A stretch of DNA of 16,265 nt, taken from contig QZLH01001485.1 of NCBI GenBank assembly GCA_003833135.1, positions 10,196-26,460 on the forward strand. Direction: 5' to 3'. Shown piece by piece: positions 1 to 9,660 of this stretch. The DNA comes from Oehlia diaphana (taxonomy: Eukaryota; Glomeromycota; Glomeromycetes; Glomerales; Glomeraceae). Every line of letters begins with the position of its first letter. Within the stretch, counting starts at the first letter, position 1. A model generated the notes under the pieces. It was not told the origin of the DNA. It searched no databases and saw only the letters and a list, made by a program, of their open reading frames with translations. Position numbers and translations under genes: made by a program.

Positions 1-95
1 TGCAACATTCTTTACTACTATCTAGAGAGTTATAATTGAAATTTTAAATAAATATAATATTATATGACCTTTAAATTTCAAAAAGCAAGACTAAC

Positions 96-475
96 CTTTA
101 TAAAATTATTGTCATTAGTATTAGTATCGGCCTCAACCATCTGTTCCAAATGTTTAACTCTTTTACATAAAAATTCCAACATTGTGTTAGATTTTATGTT
201 CTCTTCAATTAAATTGGTATTAAATTGTTTATTTTGGGTTATTAAACTATCAACCTTTAGGTTAAGGTTGTTTAGTTGTTCTAATAAAACAAATTTTAGT
301 TATGAATATAAATTATTATAATTTTTTAAAAAAATGATAATATTTACATACCAGTAATATTATCACTTTTGCTCATACTGCTATCATTATGGCGTTTATT
401 TGAGGGTTCTTCTCCTGTCGTTGCTGATAAGAGTTTTTGGATCTTATTCCTAAAATCTGATCTTTCTCTAGACAT
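96..475 (-). CDS. 5' end of an unidentified minus-strand gene (two exons, runs off left edge)
   Basis: I do not recognise this gene. On the minus strand an ATG at 475-473 opens exon 1 (475-352, 41 codons plus 1 nt). A 71-nt intron follows (351-281) with donor GTATGT and acceptor TTATTAG. Exon 2 runs 280-96 and ends AAG before a donor-like GTTAGT at 95-90, so the coding sequence probably continues beyond position 1. If that donor is not used, the frame stops at 80-78. The visible 103 residues begin MSRERSDFRNKIQKLL. They are hydrophilic, rich in Asn, Lys, Ser and Glu, and the second half (about residues 43-95) has Leu/Ile spacing that suggests a short coiled coil, with no signal peptide or membrane segment. 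Frame continuity across the intron and consensus splice sites support a real gene. The plus-strand open frame over the same bases is a shadow. Confidence 0.6.
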
Positions 476-559
476 GATTAGTATTCTGAAAAAAATGTAA
501 GAAATGTATAGATGTTTAACAGTAAGATGAAAAAAAATATTGAAATTTTTATTTTGCTG

Positions 560-1260
560 TATTTATGAATTATTAAATATACATACATGTGGATATAAAA
601 AAAGATATCTAAACAAATATCGATCAGGTCTAAAATAGTATAGCAAAATTATGAATTAACATACATGGATATAAAAAAAATCTAATTAATGTACTTACAT
701 AGATAATACGTATTAATCAGATCTAAAATAGTATAGTAAAAAATTATGAATTAACATACGTGAATATAAAAAAATCTACTTACATAGATTTATCTAAATA
801 GTGTATCGATCAGGTCTAAAATAGTATAGTAAAAATTATAAACAAACATATATGAGTAGATTTATCTAAAATAGTGTATCGATCAGGTCTAAAACAGTAT
901 AGCAAAAAATTATGAATTAATACGTGAATATAAAAAAATCTACTTACATAGATTTATTTAAATAGTATATTGATCAAGTCTAAAATAGTATAGTAAAAAT
1001 TATAAATGAACATACGTGAGTAGATTTATCTAAAATAGTGTATCGATCAGGTCTAAAACAGTATAGCAAAAAGTTATGAATTAACATACGTGAGTATAAA
1101 AAAATCTACTTACATAGATTTATCTAAATAGTGTATTAATCAGGTCTAAAATAGTATAGTAAAAATTATAAATGAACATACGTAAGTAGATTTATCTAAA
1201 ATAGTGTATCGATCAGGTCTAGAATAGTATAGTAAAAATTATGAATTATTATAAATGTGT
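560..1260. repeat. Tandem satellite with alternating 93- and 73-bp units (higher-order repeat)
   Basis: The core GATCAGGTCTAAAATAGTAT recurs near 622, 715, 808, 881, 972, 1045, 1138 and 1211. The spacings are 93, 93, 73, 91, 73, 93 and 73 bp. The long unit differs from the short one by about 20 bp (an AATATAAAAAAATCTACTTA-like segment before the shared TAGATTTATCTAAA block), so from 808 onward the array is a repeated long-short dimer of about 166 bp. A more diverged unit precedes it from about 560. No coding potential is seen. Confidence 0.9.
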
Positions 1261-1404
1261 ATACGTGAATATTAAAAAGTATTAATGTACCCAGTGGATT
1301 TATATGAAAAAATATACGTGCATAAAACCTAAGAAAAAGTATTAATATACTTACATGAATTTACATGGATTTATGTGGACCAGGATCTAAAGTAGTACGT
1401 GAAA

Positions 1405-1580
1405 CATATCGATCAGGAATTAAAATAGTGTAAAAACTGATGTAATAACATATCAATCAGGAACTAAAATAGTGTAAAAACTGATGTAATAACATATTGA
1501 TCAGGAACTAAAATAGTGTAAAAACTGATGTAATAACATATTGATCAGGAACTAAAATAGTGTAAAAACTGATGTAACTT
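1405..1580. repeat. Four-copy 44-bp tandem repeat
   Basis: Cores starting at 1411, 1455, 1499 and 1543 are spaced exactly 44 bp apart. Each reads approximately (G/A)ATCAGGAA(T/C)TAAAATAGTG and then TAAAAACTGATGTAA, and the copies are nearly identical, so amplification was recent. The core is clearly related to that of the satellite at 560-1260. Confidence 0.92.
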
Positions 1581-1925
1581 AAGAATGTAATTAACATAAA
1601 CTTACGTGGATTATATATGGGAACGTAATTATTTCAGATAATTCGACATATAATGGTAAAATATATTACACCAAGTTTTTGTTTGAAGATCATATGAAAA
1701 TAGTATTATACCAGTATTACACCAGTGTAGTGCATAATGTACCGTAATATTTTGGCACGGGCTTGAACCTAATTCACCTGTGGATCAGTCTAATAGTGCG
1801 TGAACAAATATTGATCAGGATCTAAAATAGTATTGAAAATCTAATGTCTAATGCACCCACGTGAAATTATGTGGATCAAGATCTAAAATTAATTCGAAGA
1901 ATCAGGTGTGATAGATCAACCAAAA
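1581..1925. repeat. Non-coding stretch with scattered degenerate core repeats
   Basis: No gene is visible. Diverged copies of the upstream core occur near 1782 (GGATCAGTCTAATAGTGCGTG), 1813 (GATCAGGATCTAAAATAGTA) and 1876 (GATCAAGATCTAAAAT), with another at about 1380. This suggests the whole 560-1900 tract descends from one ancestral repeat. Confidence 0.6.
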
Positions 1926-2135
1926 TTAATTCTTTTTATCTGCATCAATTTCTTGGCGAGTTTAAGAAATAGCATATTCTCGTGGTAATTTTGACTCCAA
2001 AGCAGCAAAAGATTATAAAAGTTTTTAGTTGAAATTTATTTGGACACTCTTTGCAAGATCTTTAGCACGTTTAATTTGAGTTAATTTACTCAAATTTTCA
2101 TGAAGTTTTAATGCTCGTAGTTTTTTTTTGCGTTT
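1926..2135 (-). pseudogene. Decayed minus-strand coding remnant with CAA-to-TAA-type stops
   Basis: Reading the minus strand from 2135 gives one frame of protein-like sequence: a basic stretch starting KRKKKLRALKLHENL, then SFAALESKLPREYAIS, then TRQEIDADKKN. It is interrupted only by TAA at 2027-2025, 2015-2013 and 1964-1962, and ends at TAA 1928-1926. Each internal TAA is one C-to-T change from CAA (Gln). Two further stops (TGA, TAG) lie immediately upstream of 2135, so no start is visible. The family is unknown to me. It may be a fragment of a repetitive gene or transposon. Composition and uninterrupted stretches of 20-35 codons support former coding, but chance is not excluded. Confidence 0.35.
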
Positions 2136-2448
2136 CTATCAACGTATGTATTAAAATACCTTCTTTTATGATTTTTTTAAAGTATCACAAATATAATAAC
2201 TTATACTTTATAGTGTTGTAAAGTATCACCAAAATGGATTTCCTTCTATATAATATATAGAGCATTGAATAGTATAGTACGACAATCACTAACCTGGCCC
2301 AAATAGTTCTAATAATAATAGGTCAGGCACAGGAAAGTAATAAAGTGCCTCAGTGTACTAGTTTATTACCAATTTTCCTGCTTATAGGGTCTTTACTTGG
2401 AATTTGACATTGAAAAATATTTTTATTTTTAAATTTTTTAAATTTCAG
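2136..2448. other. Intergenic sequence, nothing recognised
   Basis: A+T-rich sequence with short palindromic or low-complexity stretches. There is no convincing reading frame, RNA gene or transposon end. The final part (T-rich, ending AAATTTCAG at 2448) looks like an intron 3' end for the possible exon that follows. Confidence 0.4.
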
Positions 2449-2531
2449 CTACGGTACGTGGTGAGCCTCCCCAGAAGGAGGAACCACCCGAACTAAAGTA
2501 TAGAAAAAGTATAGAAAAAGAAGGAAATTAA
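2449..2531 (+). pseudogene. Possible orphan 3' terminal exon
   Basis: After a polypyrimidine stretch and a good acceptor (AAATTTCAG ending at 2448), the frame starting with codon ACG at 2451 stays open to TAA at 2529-2531. It encodes a charged, Pro/Glu/Lys-rich tail (TVRGEPPQKEEPPELKYRK...). This stretch is noticeably richer in G+C than its surroundings, as exons here tend to be. No upstream exon with a matching donor is found, so it may be an exon remnant or chance. Confidence 0.25.
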
Positions 2532-2712
2532 ATTTTTGACATTAAAAATACGAAGTTACAATGGCAACAAAAACTAGTGTGATACAAATTAATGAAATTA
2601 ATGATCACAAATCACCAGATCAATAGATCACGGTACTTTATTTTATTACTTAAATCCTATTAATAATAATACCGCTGATATGTAAATATACTATATAGTT
2701 TTTCACTCCACG

Positions 2713-2930
2713 TGAAAACTTGCGAAGGATTTCGGGCGTAATATTTCACAAGGATTACGGCCAATAAACTTGCGAAGAATTTTGGGCATAATATTTCGCA
2801 AGGATTATGACCAATAAACTTGCGAAGGATTTCAGGCGTAATATTTCATAAGGATTACGGCCAATAAACTTGTGAAGGATTTCAGGCGTAATATTTTACA
2901 AGGATTACGACATGTAAAACTTGCGTAAGT
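2713..2930. repeat. Four-copy 50-bp minisatellite with internal half-repeats
   Basis: TGCGAAGGATTTCGGGCG-like starts occur at 2721, 2771, 2821 and 2871 (third base T in the last), spaced exactly 50 bp, with a partial fifth near 2932. Each unit contains two related halves built on AAGGATT-N2-GG: GCGAAGGATTTCGGGC and then CACAAGGATTACGGCC. The 50-bp unit therefore looks like an older ~25-bp repeat doubled and then amplified. Confidence 0.9.
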
Positions 2931-3046
2931 TTATGCTGTAATAATCTATAAATTTACAGATACTCATAATGTTACGTAATATTATGTCCGATTAAATTTC
3001 CTGATGTAATATTCACATTAATAGTATTATAAATTCTAGAAAAAAT

Positions 3047-3623
3047 GTAAAAGGATTAGAATTTCTCTATAATCGATCATTTGTTAGATCCTTGACAGAG
3101 ACTATCAAGTTTTCAGCTGATGAAATAAATCAATTTTGGTTAAATTCACAGAATATTCAACAATCAATAATTACTGGAAGCAAGTCATTTCCAGGTGAAA
3201 TGTTAGATCCTACCTCTGAAAATGTAGTAATGTCAAATTCAATGCTTGATTTACTGGTTGAATACTATTTGGTAACTTATAAATACTTGAGTTTTAAAAG
3301 CCATTCAGAAAAGGCCACAAGAATTTAAGGATCATTCCCATCAAAATAAAACAGTTTGGTAGATGCAGAATTGGTTCAGAAATATTTAGATCAAATATAC
3401 CAGCTTATTACGTAAAGAACTTGTATGTTTTAGCCAAATTTATAATACAAGACAGGAGCATTGATTATTATCTCAGTCAAGTTCAATTTTTTTTTTCCAT
3501 AAGGTTGACTTACCAAATAGAGAATTGAAACATAATTTGGCATTCATTCAATAGTATCAACCAGCGAATTTTCGTTATTATTTTAGTATTGAAAACGATA
3601 AAATTTGCAATGTCGAACTTTAG
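3047..3623 (+). pseudogene. Degenerate member of a dispersed, probably transposon-derived gene family
   Basis: The frame from about 3047 (LEFLYNRSFVRSLTETIKF...) is open to TAA at 3326-3328. The protein-like reading then continues in another frame from about 3319 (NLRIIPIKIKQFGRCRIGSE...), consistent with a 1-base loss. A T-tract at 3488-3498 marks a second frame change into HKVDLPNRELKHNLAFIQ. The last frame holds TAG at 3552-3554 and 3621-3623, each at a place where Trp (TGG) would fit (IQ-W-YQP and VEL-W). From memory, the -GRCRIGSE-, -VDLPNRE- and -CNVELW- motifs resemble a very abundant repetitive protein family in Glomeromycotina that I believe is mobile-element derived. I cannot name the transposon class with certainty. 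There is no intact start, and an N-terminal part may lie in the repeats upstream. It is almost certainly non-functional. Confidence 0.55.
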
Positions 3624-3963
3624 GATAATTATTAAGATTTTATATAGCTACAATTAAATATCAATGAAATTGTCAAAGTTAAGTGCAAAGATTTTTAAAA
3701 TTTTGTGATTATTTTAAAATACAACTTTTGACCAATAGGTAATTTTCAATTTTCTAATATATAATTAACAAATGATAATAATTGCTGCATAATATATAAT
3801 TTAAATTATTTTTAAATAAAATTTTTATTAAAATTGCTTTATTTTTCATAAAATTAGATGAGAGCTGAAATTTGATAAATTGCAGGTAAATTTGTTCGCA
3901 ATTGCTTATAGTTTAAGAGATAAGTATACCTCCATATAGTCACACTATTAAAGAATGTGATTA
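3624..3963. other. Non-coding A+T-rich sequence, nothing recognised
   Basis: No open frame, RNA gene or repeat structure could be supported between the pseudogene and the fold-back element. The stretch is mainly A/T homopolymer runs. Confidence 0.5.
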
Positions 3964-3965
3964 TA

Positions 3966-4987
3966 CACTGCCTTATAATAAATTATCAGATTTGACAAAA
4001 TTTGCATAGTAATTTTTACATTATATATAAGTTTATGAAGTTTTAATAAAATTCAGCTAAAATTTTTTTATTTGAAAAATTATAAATAAGACTGTTCCAA
4101 CTTGATTATTTGTTTAACGTCCTCCACCCCTCTCTATTTTTTAAAAAATTTGAGATTTAATTAACAAATATCCCCTCTATTTTTGAAAAAATTTAAAAGC
4201 TAATAAACATATAAAGCCTTTAAATTTTACCTGAAATTTTTAAATTTTCCTATGTTTATTTATTTAGTTTATTCAACTTAAGCCCTCCTCCCCCCTTAAT
4301 TTTTTCAAAAGGCCTGGATGTTAAACAAATAATTAATTTGGAACAGCCTAATTTTTATATATCAATTATAAATATAAAAAAATTTTCTCATTGCAAAATA
4401 ATATAAAAAATCATGAAATTCTCACTTATTTTTAGCAATAAATTAATTCTTTAAAATTTTAGAAAATTTTTTAATACATGAAAGTTACAATTGATTGGCT
4501 TTCAAATAAAAAAATTTTTGACTGAATTTTATTGAGAATTCATAAGCTTCATATAGCCCAAAAATTAACAATTTTCCTAGTAAATCTTATAAAAATTTGT
4601 AATTATATAGTAAAATTAACAATAATTAACAAATTTTAGGTTATATGAAACTTCACAAATTCTTTATAAAATTCAGTCAAAATTTTTTTATTTGAAAATC
4701 AATTAATTGTAGCTTTCATATATTAAAAAATAAAGAAAAATTTTTAAAATTCTAAAAAGTTGATCCTTTGCTAAAAATAAGTAAGAATTTCATAATTTTT
4801 TATGTTATTTTACAATGAGAAAATTTTTTTATATTTATAATTTTTCTTCTTATTTATTTGATATATAAAAATTATCTATGATTAGCTTTCAAATAAAAAA
4901 TTTTGGCTGGATTTTATTAAAAATTCATGAAATGTGAAAATTTCTATGTAAATTTTGTCAAATCTAGTAATTTATTGTAGGGCAGTG
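3966..4987. mobile_element. 1,022-bp fold-back (palindromic) element, Tc1/mariner-like TA target site
   Basis: The ends are CACTGCC (3966) and GGCAGTG (ending 4987), both flanked by TA (3964-3965, 4988-4989). The terminal ~120 bp are inverted repeats (for example TAATAAATTA, GATTTGACAAAATTT and ATTTGAAA recur in the opposite arm). Complementarity continues inward: 4352-4560 pairs with about 4638-4860, sharing ATAAAAAAATTTTCTCATTG and CTTATTTTTAGCAA. Without the nested insertion at 4090-4348, the element is one long hairpin of about 760 bp with arms of about 340 bp and a loop near 4561-4637. It has no coding capacity. TA duplication and lack of ORFs fit a non-autonomous Tc1/mariner-type MITE. 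Its TIRs differ from those of the Tc1 element at 12039, so a different transposase would have mobilised it. Confidence 0.85.
4090..4348. mobile_element. 259-bp Tourist-like (PIF/Harbinger) MITE nested in the fold-back element
   Basis: TIRs of about 30 bp start G(A/G)CTGTTCCAA at 4090 and end TTGGAACAGCC at 4348. Inside, TTATTTGTTTAACGTCC is matched by the reverse of GGATGTTAAACAAATAA. The direct flanks are TAA at 4087-4089 and TAA at 4349-4351, the 3-bp TWA-type duplication known for PIF/Harbinger. The interior is unusual for the region in carrying C-rich runs (CCTCCACCCC, CCTCCTCCCCCC). No ORF is present. It interrupts one arm of the surrounding palindrome, so it is the younger insertion. 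Confidence 0.8.
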
Positions 4988-4989
4988 TA

Positions 4990-5413
4990 GAGGATTGACT
5001 GTATTATAATTTGATTAGTTATTACATTTAAAAAGAAGTAAGCCTATAATATTAAATTAAATATGATGTAATATACGTAATATATCTTCTAATAATAATA
5101 AAAAATCAGTTCAGAAAGAATTAAAAAATAATAAATACTGTATATATTTCTAACAGTTTCTAAACATCATTTGTGTGGTTTTTTAAGCATTTTAGGTCAA
5201 CATAAAATAAAAGATCACGTGATAGAAAATATTGACGTACCCGAGGGGGTACGGAAGTGCCGTAGTGATTACGGTGTGACAGTAAGTATCTTTTACGATG
5301 ATCGGCAAATAGCCAACGATTATATTTGACGTTTTTATATTTTCTTAGATCTTTGATCTAACGTAGACCGACGTGTATATCATACCATCAATACCTTCAA
5401 TACCATCGTAACG
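4990..5413 (+). promoter_or_regulatory. BRE1 upstream region with E-box palindrome
   Basis: No gene is seen. The palindrome ATCACGTGAT (5214-5223) contains an E-box CACGTG. A CRE-like TGACGT (5233-5238) overlaps the inverted repeat GTACCC/GGGTAC (5237-5242, 5247-5252). This 60-bp patch is far richer in G+C than its flanks and lies about 160-200 bp before the BRE1 ATG, where a core promoter would be expected. Factor binding is inferred from motif shape only. Confidence 0.4.
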
Positions 5414-8400
5414 ATGGAAGACAGAAAAAGAACTTATGCTGAACAAAGTTCATCTTCGTCGGACAAAAGCCCTCCCCCCAAGAGACAACTTTTGTCATCA
5501 CAACAATCAAGGTCAAATCACGGTGTAAATGGCCAAGCCACCACTTCCTCAAGTAGCTCAAATAGTTACCAGGATTATGCTAATATAGATATTTCTGATC
5601 CAAAATGGCTTGAGGTTGAGTTTTAAAAATTCAGTTAGTCCTTATTTTGTTTTTAGATACAAGAATCTGAACTTTATACTTATTCTTAATAATGTTTAGC
5701 TTTATCAAAAAGAGGCTATTATACGTGCTTTACGCGAATATAAACGGGAAAGTGAGCGGATAAATAAGTGGAATGAGCAACTTAAAGAGAAACAGATTAA
5801 TTATGAAGACCATTTAAGTGTTGTAAATAGGTGCTGGAATAAGGTATTTATTGTTTTAACTTTCACTAATGATTTGTTGTTATATTACATACGTATTTTA
5901 AATAACTTTATAAATAAAATTTTCAGCTATTAAATGATTTACGATTGATTGTCTCCAAAATTGAAGATGATGGAAAATTATCGAGCTTAATTCCTTCAGA
6001 TGGTAATTGATATAATAGTGATGATAATAATAATAATAATAAAAAATAATAATAATATTTTATAGTTATAATCTTTATTTGTTTTTATCTCTTACAAAAA
6101 ATTTATCTTTATAGTAATGTTTTAATATCTGGTATAATTGTTAATTCATAAATTTTTTTGATGCTATTCAAGAACAACTTCGAGAATCAAAATTCCTTGC
6201 TCAAATATCACAATTTGAGCAAAATGATGAAATTATCGAAAGGATTGAAGAATCGCTAACAGAAAAATTTGCAACTACTAAAAGGGTTATTAATACTCTG
6301 CTTGAGAAGATTATTGCGTGGATAGAACAAAGAAATAAATTAATAAAGGTTTTACAAAATGAGAAAGACCCAGTGTTGAAAGAGAGTAAAGTAATTCATA
6401 GTCTTAAGGGTGAAAATGAAAATCTAAACCTTCTCATCGCACGCAATCAGAAGGAACTGGATGAATTACAAGCACAGCATCACACAGTATCATTTGAGGT
6501 ACATCATCCCTGTTGAACTAAATATTGTTTTTTTTTTAAATATATATATTTACCAAATAATAATAATTTATTATAAAAAAAAAATAGAAAAGTACAATTA
6601 AAGACGAGTTAGAGAAGACTAAAAATCGACTTGAAGTAGCAGAAGAACGTCTTGAAGTCGCTAAAGATGAACTTGTTCAGGCAGAAAAACGTTTAGATAG
6701 ATCTAAAAGTGTAACTCTTGGATATTGGACACATCCTGGAAGTAATGTATTTGGATCATCAACCACTTCTGAAAGTGATAAGGTTACTTTTTTTATATTA
6801 TTTTCCCTATATTAAATTATTTTACATTAATCCCGATTGTTTATTATTTAATTCCAATAGCCAAGCCATAATAATCGCCAAACAGACGAAAATTTAAAAC
6901 AATTTAAATTTTTGGCCGAATCACGATTAAAAGAATTAGAAGAATTGATTAATGAACGATCTAAGTTAAAGGAAGAAATTCATCATCTCCGAGAACAAGT
7001 ATTAATTTTTATGATTTTTTTTTCATTTATAACATTATATTTTATATGTTAATAATTCTTTTTCTATAAATGATGTATTAAAGTTTAAAAACCTTCCTGA
7101 AGATCGTATAATAGAATCTCAAGTGTATCGAAATTTACAAGTGCAATATTTTCACTGTAAAGACAATTTAGATTATATACGAACAGTTATGGAACAAAAT
7201 AGTCGAGATATGGAAAAAATGACAGCAACACGAAATTCAGCAACAAATCAAATACAAGTGAGATTTCTATCCTTTATTCTTTATGACAAGGGAATATGAT
7301 ATAAAGGGATATATTCTTATTCAATCTAGTTGATAATTCAAGATAATTATGTATAACGTCATTCTAATTCCTTTATATAATTAGGAAGAAACAAAACAAA
7401 CTGTTAAGGAGATGGAAGATCAACTGAATAAGCTGCTTCTTGATTTAAATCGAATTCGTGCTCAAAGGGATGATGTATTAATGGAGGTGGATAAATTGAG
7501 AGCAATGTTACCGCAAGAATTTCGTCAAATATCCGCTCTGCGGGTGCTTGCTAATGATAGGAAAACAATAATACGTCAGTTAATGACTGAGATTCAGAGA
7601 CTTAATATGAAGATTGCTGCTAATGAGGGTAATAAGCAAGCAATGGATTTCTATTGTACACCTGCGGAACCACCGGACGTTTCTTATGAGGAAATTCAAC
7701 AAGGAAAAAATTCATTTGAGCTAATAAAAAGACAATTATCTTATGACCATCATTTACAGGAAGAATTAAAGTATTTTTTTTTTTTTAGCTTGACTTTAAT
7801 ATACTTATGGGTCAATACTTGTTAAATAACATATTAAATCATCTTTTAAAAAATATATATCTTTATAGTAAATCAGAAAAAAAAAAGGCCGAGCTTCAAA
7901 AAGAATTGGATGAGCTGAAAAACACTTTGAACCTTAATAATATGGGAGAATATCATGAAATTATACATTCCGAAACTAGATTAAAACAAGAGGTTGAAGA
8001 ATTAAAGAGTAGGCTGGACGAATATGATGAGAAATATGGTATTAAGGACCCTGGAGATGATCCGTTACATATTCTCACCACAAAAATCGAAGAAGCGGAG
8101 AAAAAAATCGAGAAAATAGAGTCTGAATGTGATTATTTAAGAAAAGTATGGAAACAAAGAATTTTTTTTTTTTTTTTGTTAATAAACTAATATAAATTAA
8201 TATTTATCATTTTATTTAATTATTATAGAATGAAAAGCAATTATTACAAGAACTTGAAGTTCTGGGTGATCATTGGGCACGTCAAGATCAGGAAAATACT
8301 GTCAAAGTGTTTGAAATTATAGCACATGATGAAAAATTGCAAAACGCGCGGGAATCGGTATGAAATAAGTTGTTAGAAAATATTGAAATTTAATAAATTA

Positions 8401-9269
8401 CGATTGATTATAATTGTATTGAATAGGAAGCAAAAGTGAAACAGAAATTAAACTCTATATGGATGGAAAATGTTTCTTTGAAAAAACAAAAGAATCATTT
8501 ATCTACAGTTATTCAAAATCAAACAGATCTCTTGCGACAAAAAGGCTATCTCGAAGAAAATCTTAAATCACAACTGGTTTGAAATTATTATTATTACTAT
8601 TTTCATAATCTGAGGTTGATTTATTAATTTTTAAATTTTTTACAGGATAATGCCAACAAAGAATTAGCGTGTTCCAGACAAGTTGTGGATGTTCATAAGC
8701 TTAAATTGCATGAATTTACACAACAGAATAAGGATTTAAAGGAAAAAATTGAAAGAAGTATGGCTTCATACAATGAGGTGTGGTATTTTAAATTCTTTGA
8801 AAGTAAATATTAAGCTTTTAGCTCATGTGTTTGACGAGATTACGTTTACATCAACAAATTTTAGAACTCCAAGAAACTTGAGGAGAGTTTAAAATTATAT
8901 GAAAAAGAAGCTCATAAGTCAAGAAGAAGTGCTGAAGAAGCTGAGATGTATAAGAGACAAGTTGAAGATCTCCGAAGGACACAAGTATCGGACACTACTG
9001 AACAACAATTAATTCAGAGTTATGAGGTACTTTTATTTCTATTAATATTTTGTTTTTAAATAGAAAAAAATACTAATTATTTATTTAATAATAAGAAACT
9101 ACTTAAATGTTCGTCATGTGCTATTCGATTCAAATCACATTGCTTATTAAAATGTATGCATACGTTTTGTAAAGAATGCCTTGAAGCACAAGAAAAAGCA
9201 CGTAATCGTAAATGTGCAAAATGTGGGCTTCCATTTAGTAGTACCGATATCAAGCAATTGTTTCATTAG
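5414..9269 (+). CDS. BRE1: E3 ubiquitin-protein ligase BRE1 (histone H2B), 14 exons
   Basis: Nuclear RING E3 that works with the E2 Rad6 to monoubiquitinate the histone H2B C-terminal lysine during transcription, a step upstream of H3K4 and H3K79 methylation. Exons: 5414-5614, 5700-5843, 5927-6002, 6173-6498, 6588-6782, 6861-6998, 7084-7257, 7385-7770, 7869-8145, 8229-8357, 8427-8576, 8646-8777, 8865-9026, 9096-9269. All introns are GT..AG and the frame stays open, giving about 887 aa (family about 700-1000). The N-terminus is Ser-rich with a basic PPPKRQ. The middle is almost all coiled coil, including the Bre1-typical AEKRLDRSKS and LPEDRIIESQVYRNLQVQ stretches. The C-terminal RING (residues 835-873) has the pattern C-x2-C-x11-C-x-H-x2-C-x2-C-x11-C-x2-C, all ligands present, ending QLFH. 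The ATG is the first in a suitable context after the GC-rich promoter patch. Identification is strong; exact exon borders are inferred. Confidence 0.93.
6018..6055. repeat. ATA/TAA trinucleotide microsatellite in BRE1 intron 3
   Basis: A run of GATAATAATAATAATAAT, then A-rich sequence and AATAATAATAAT, lies inside the intron between exons 3 and 4 (6003-6172). It is a simple-sequence repeat with no apparent effect on the splice sites. Confidence 0.8.
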
Positions 9270-9660
9270 ACTCGATTAATACAATATTTTTTATTTCTGA
9301 AATACTATATTCAAAATTTTTTGATTATAATTATGTTTTATAACAATTTTGGTTTTATGATCTATCAAATTTTTTTGGATTAGTATCGTTTTGTTTTCAG
9401 TAAATTTTTATTACTTTTCTTTGTACAAATTTTCCTAACATTTGTTCATTTTTTAATTATTCAATAAATCATTTCACCAGAAATAAAAATAAAATGATAA
9501 TATCCTCCTTCTTTATTTGATTTGCAGAAATAGAAATTATGATACTGATATGCGATTGCCAATTTGCCATAAATAATTTTGGCCAGATTTATGAGATCAC
9601 ATGATGTAACTTTTTTGCTAAATTAGCAGCATTATTACGAGACCAAACTACTAAACCATA
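9270..9660 (+). promoter_or_regulatory. Intergenic region: BRE1 3' end signal and J-protein promoter
   Basis: Contains a canonical AATAAA at 9463-9468, a candidate polyadenylation signal about 195 bp after the BRE1 stop. Further on, the palindrome ATCACATGAT (9596-9605) lies 56 bp before the J-protein ATG and differs by one base from the ATCACGTGAT upstream of BRE1. No further gene is seen. Use of either signal is not shown by sequence. Confidence 0.4.

Noticed and set aside
64..321. Plus-strand 85-codon open frame
   Set aside because: It lies antisense to the two-exon minus-strand gene and is a hydrophobic shadow of its second exon and intron.
1755..1770. Perfect pol III B-box-like GGTTCAAGCCC on the minus strand
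   Set aside because: No A box, no tRNA cloverleaf and no acceptor stem can be drawn around it. Probably chance or a SINE scrap.
2545..2630. Small ORF of 21 codons (ATGGCAACAAAA..., ends TAG)
   Set aside because: Too short, with no splice or family support; it lies between repeats.
6003..6172. Alternative exon in the long BRE1 intron 3
   Set aside because: All frames hit stops in the TAA-rich microsatellite; the flanking exons join in frame without it.
7807..8190. Separate ORF starting at an ATG in BRE1 intron 8
   Set aside because: The first part reads through the intron and the last part through the next donor. The middle is BRE1 exon 9.
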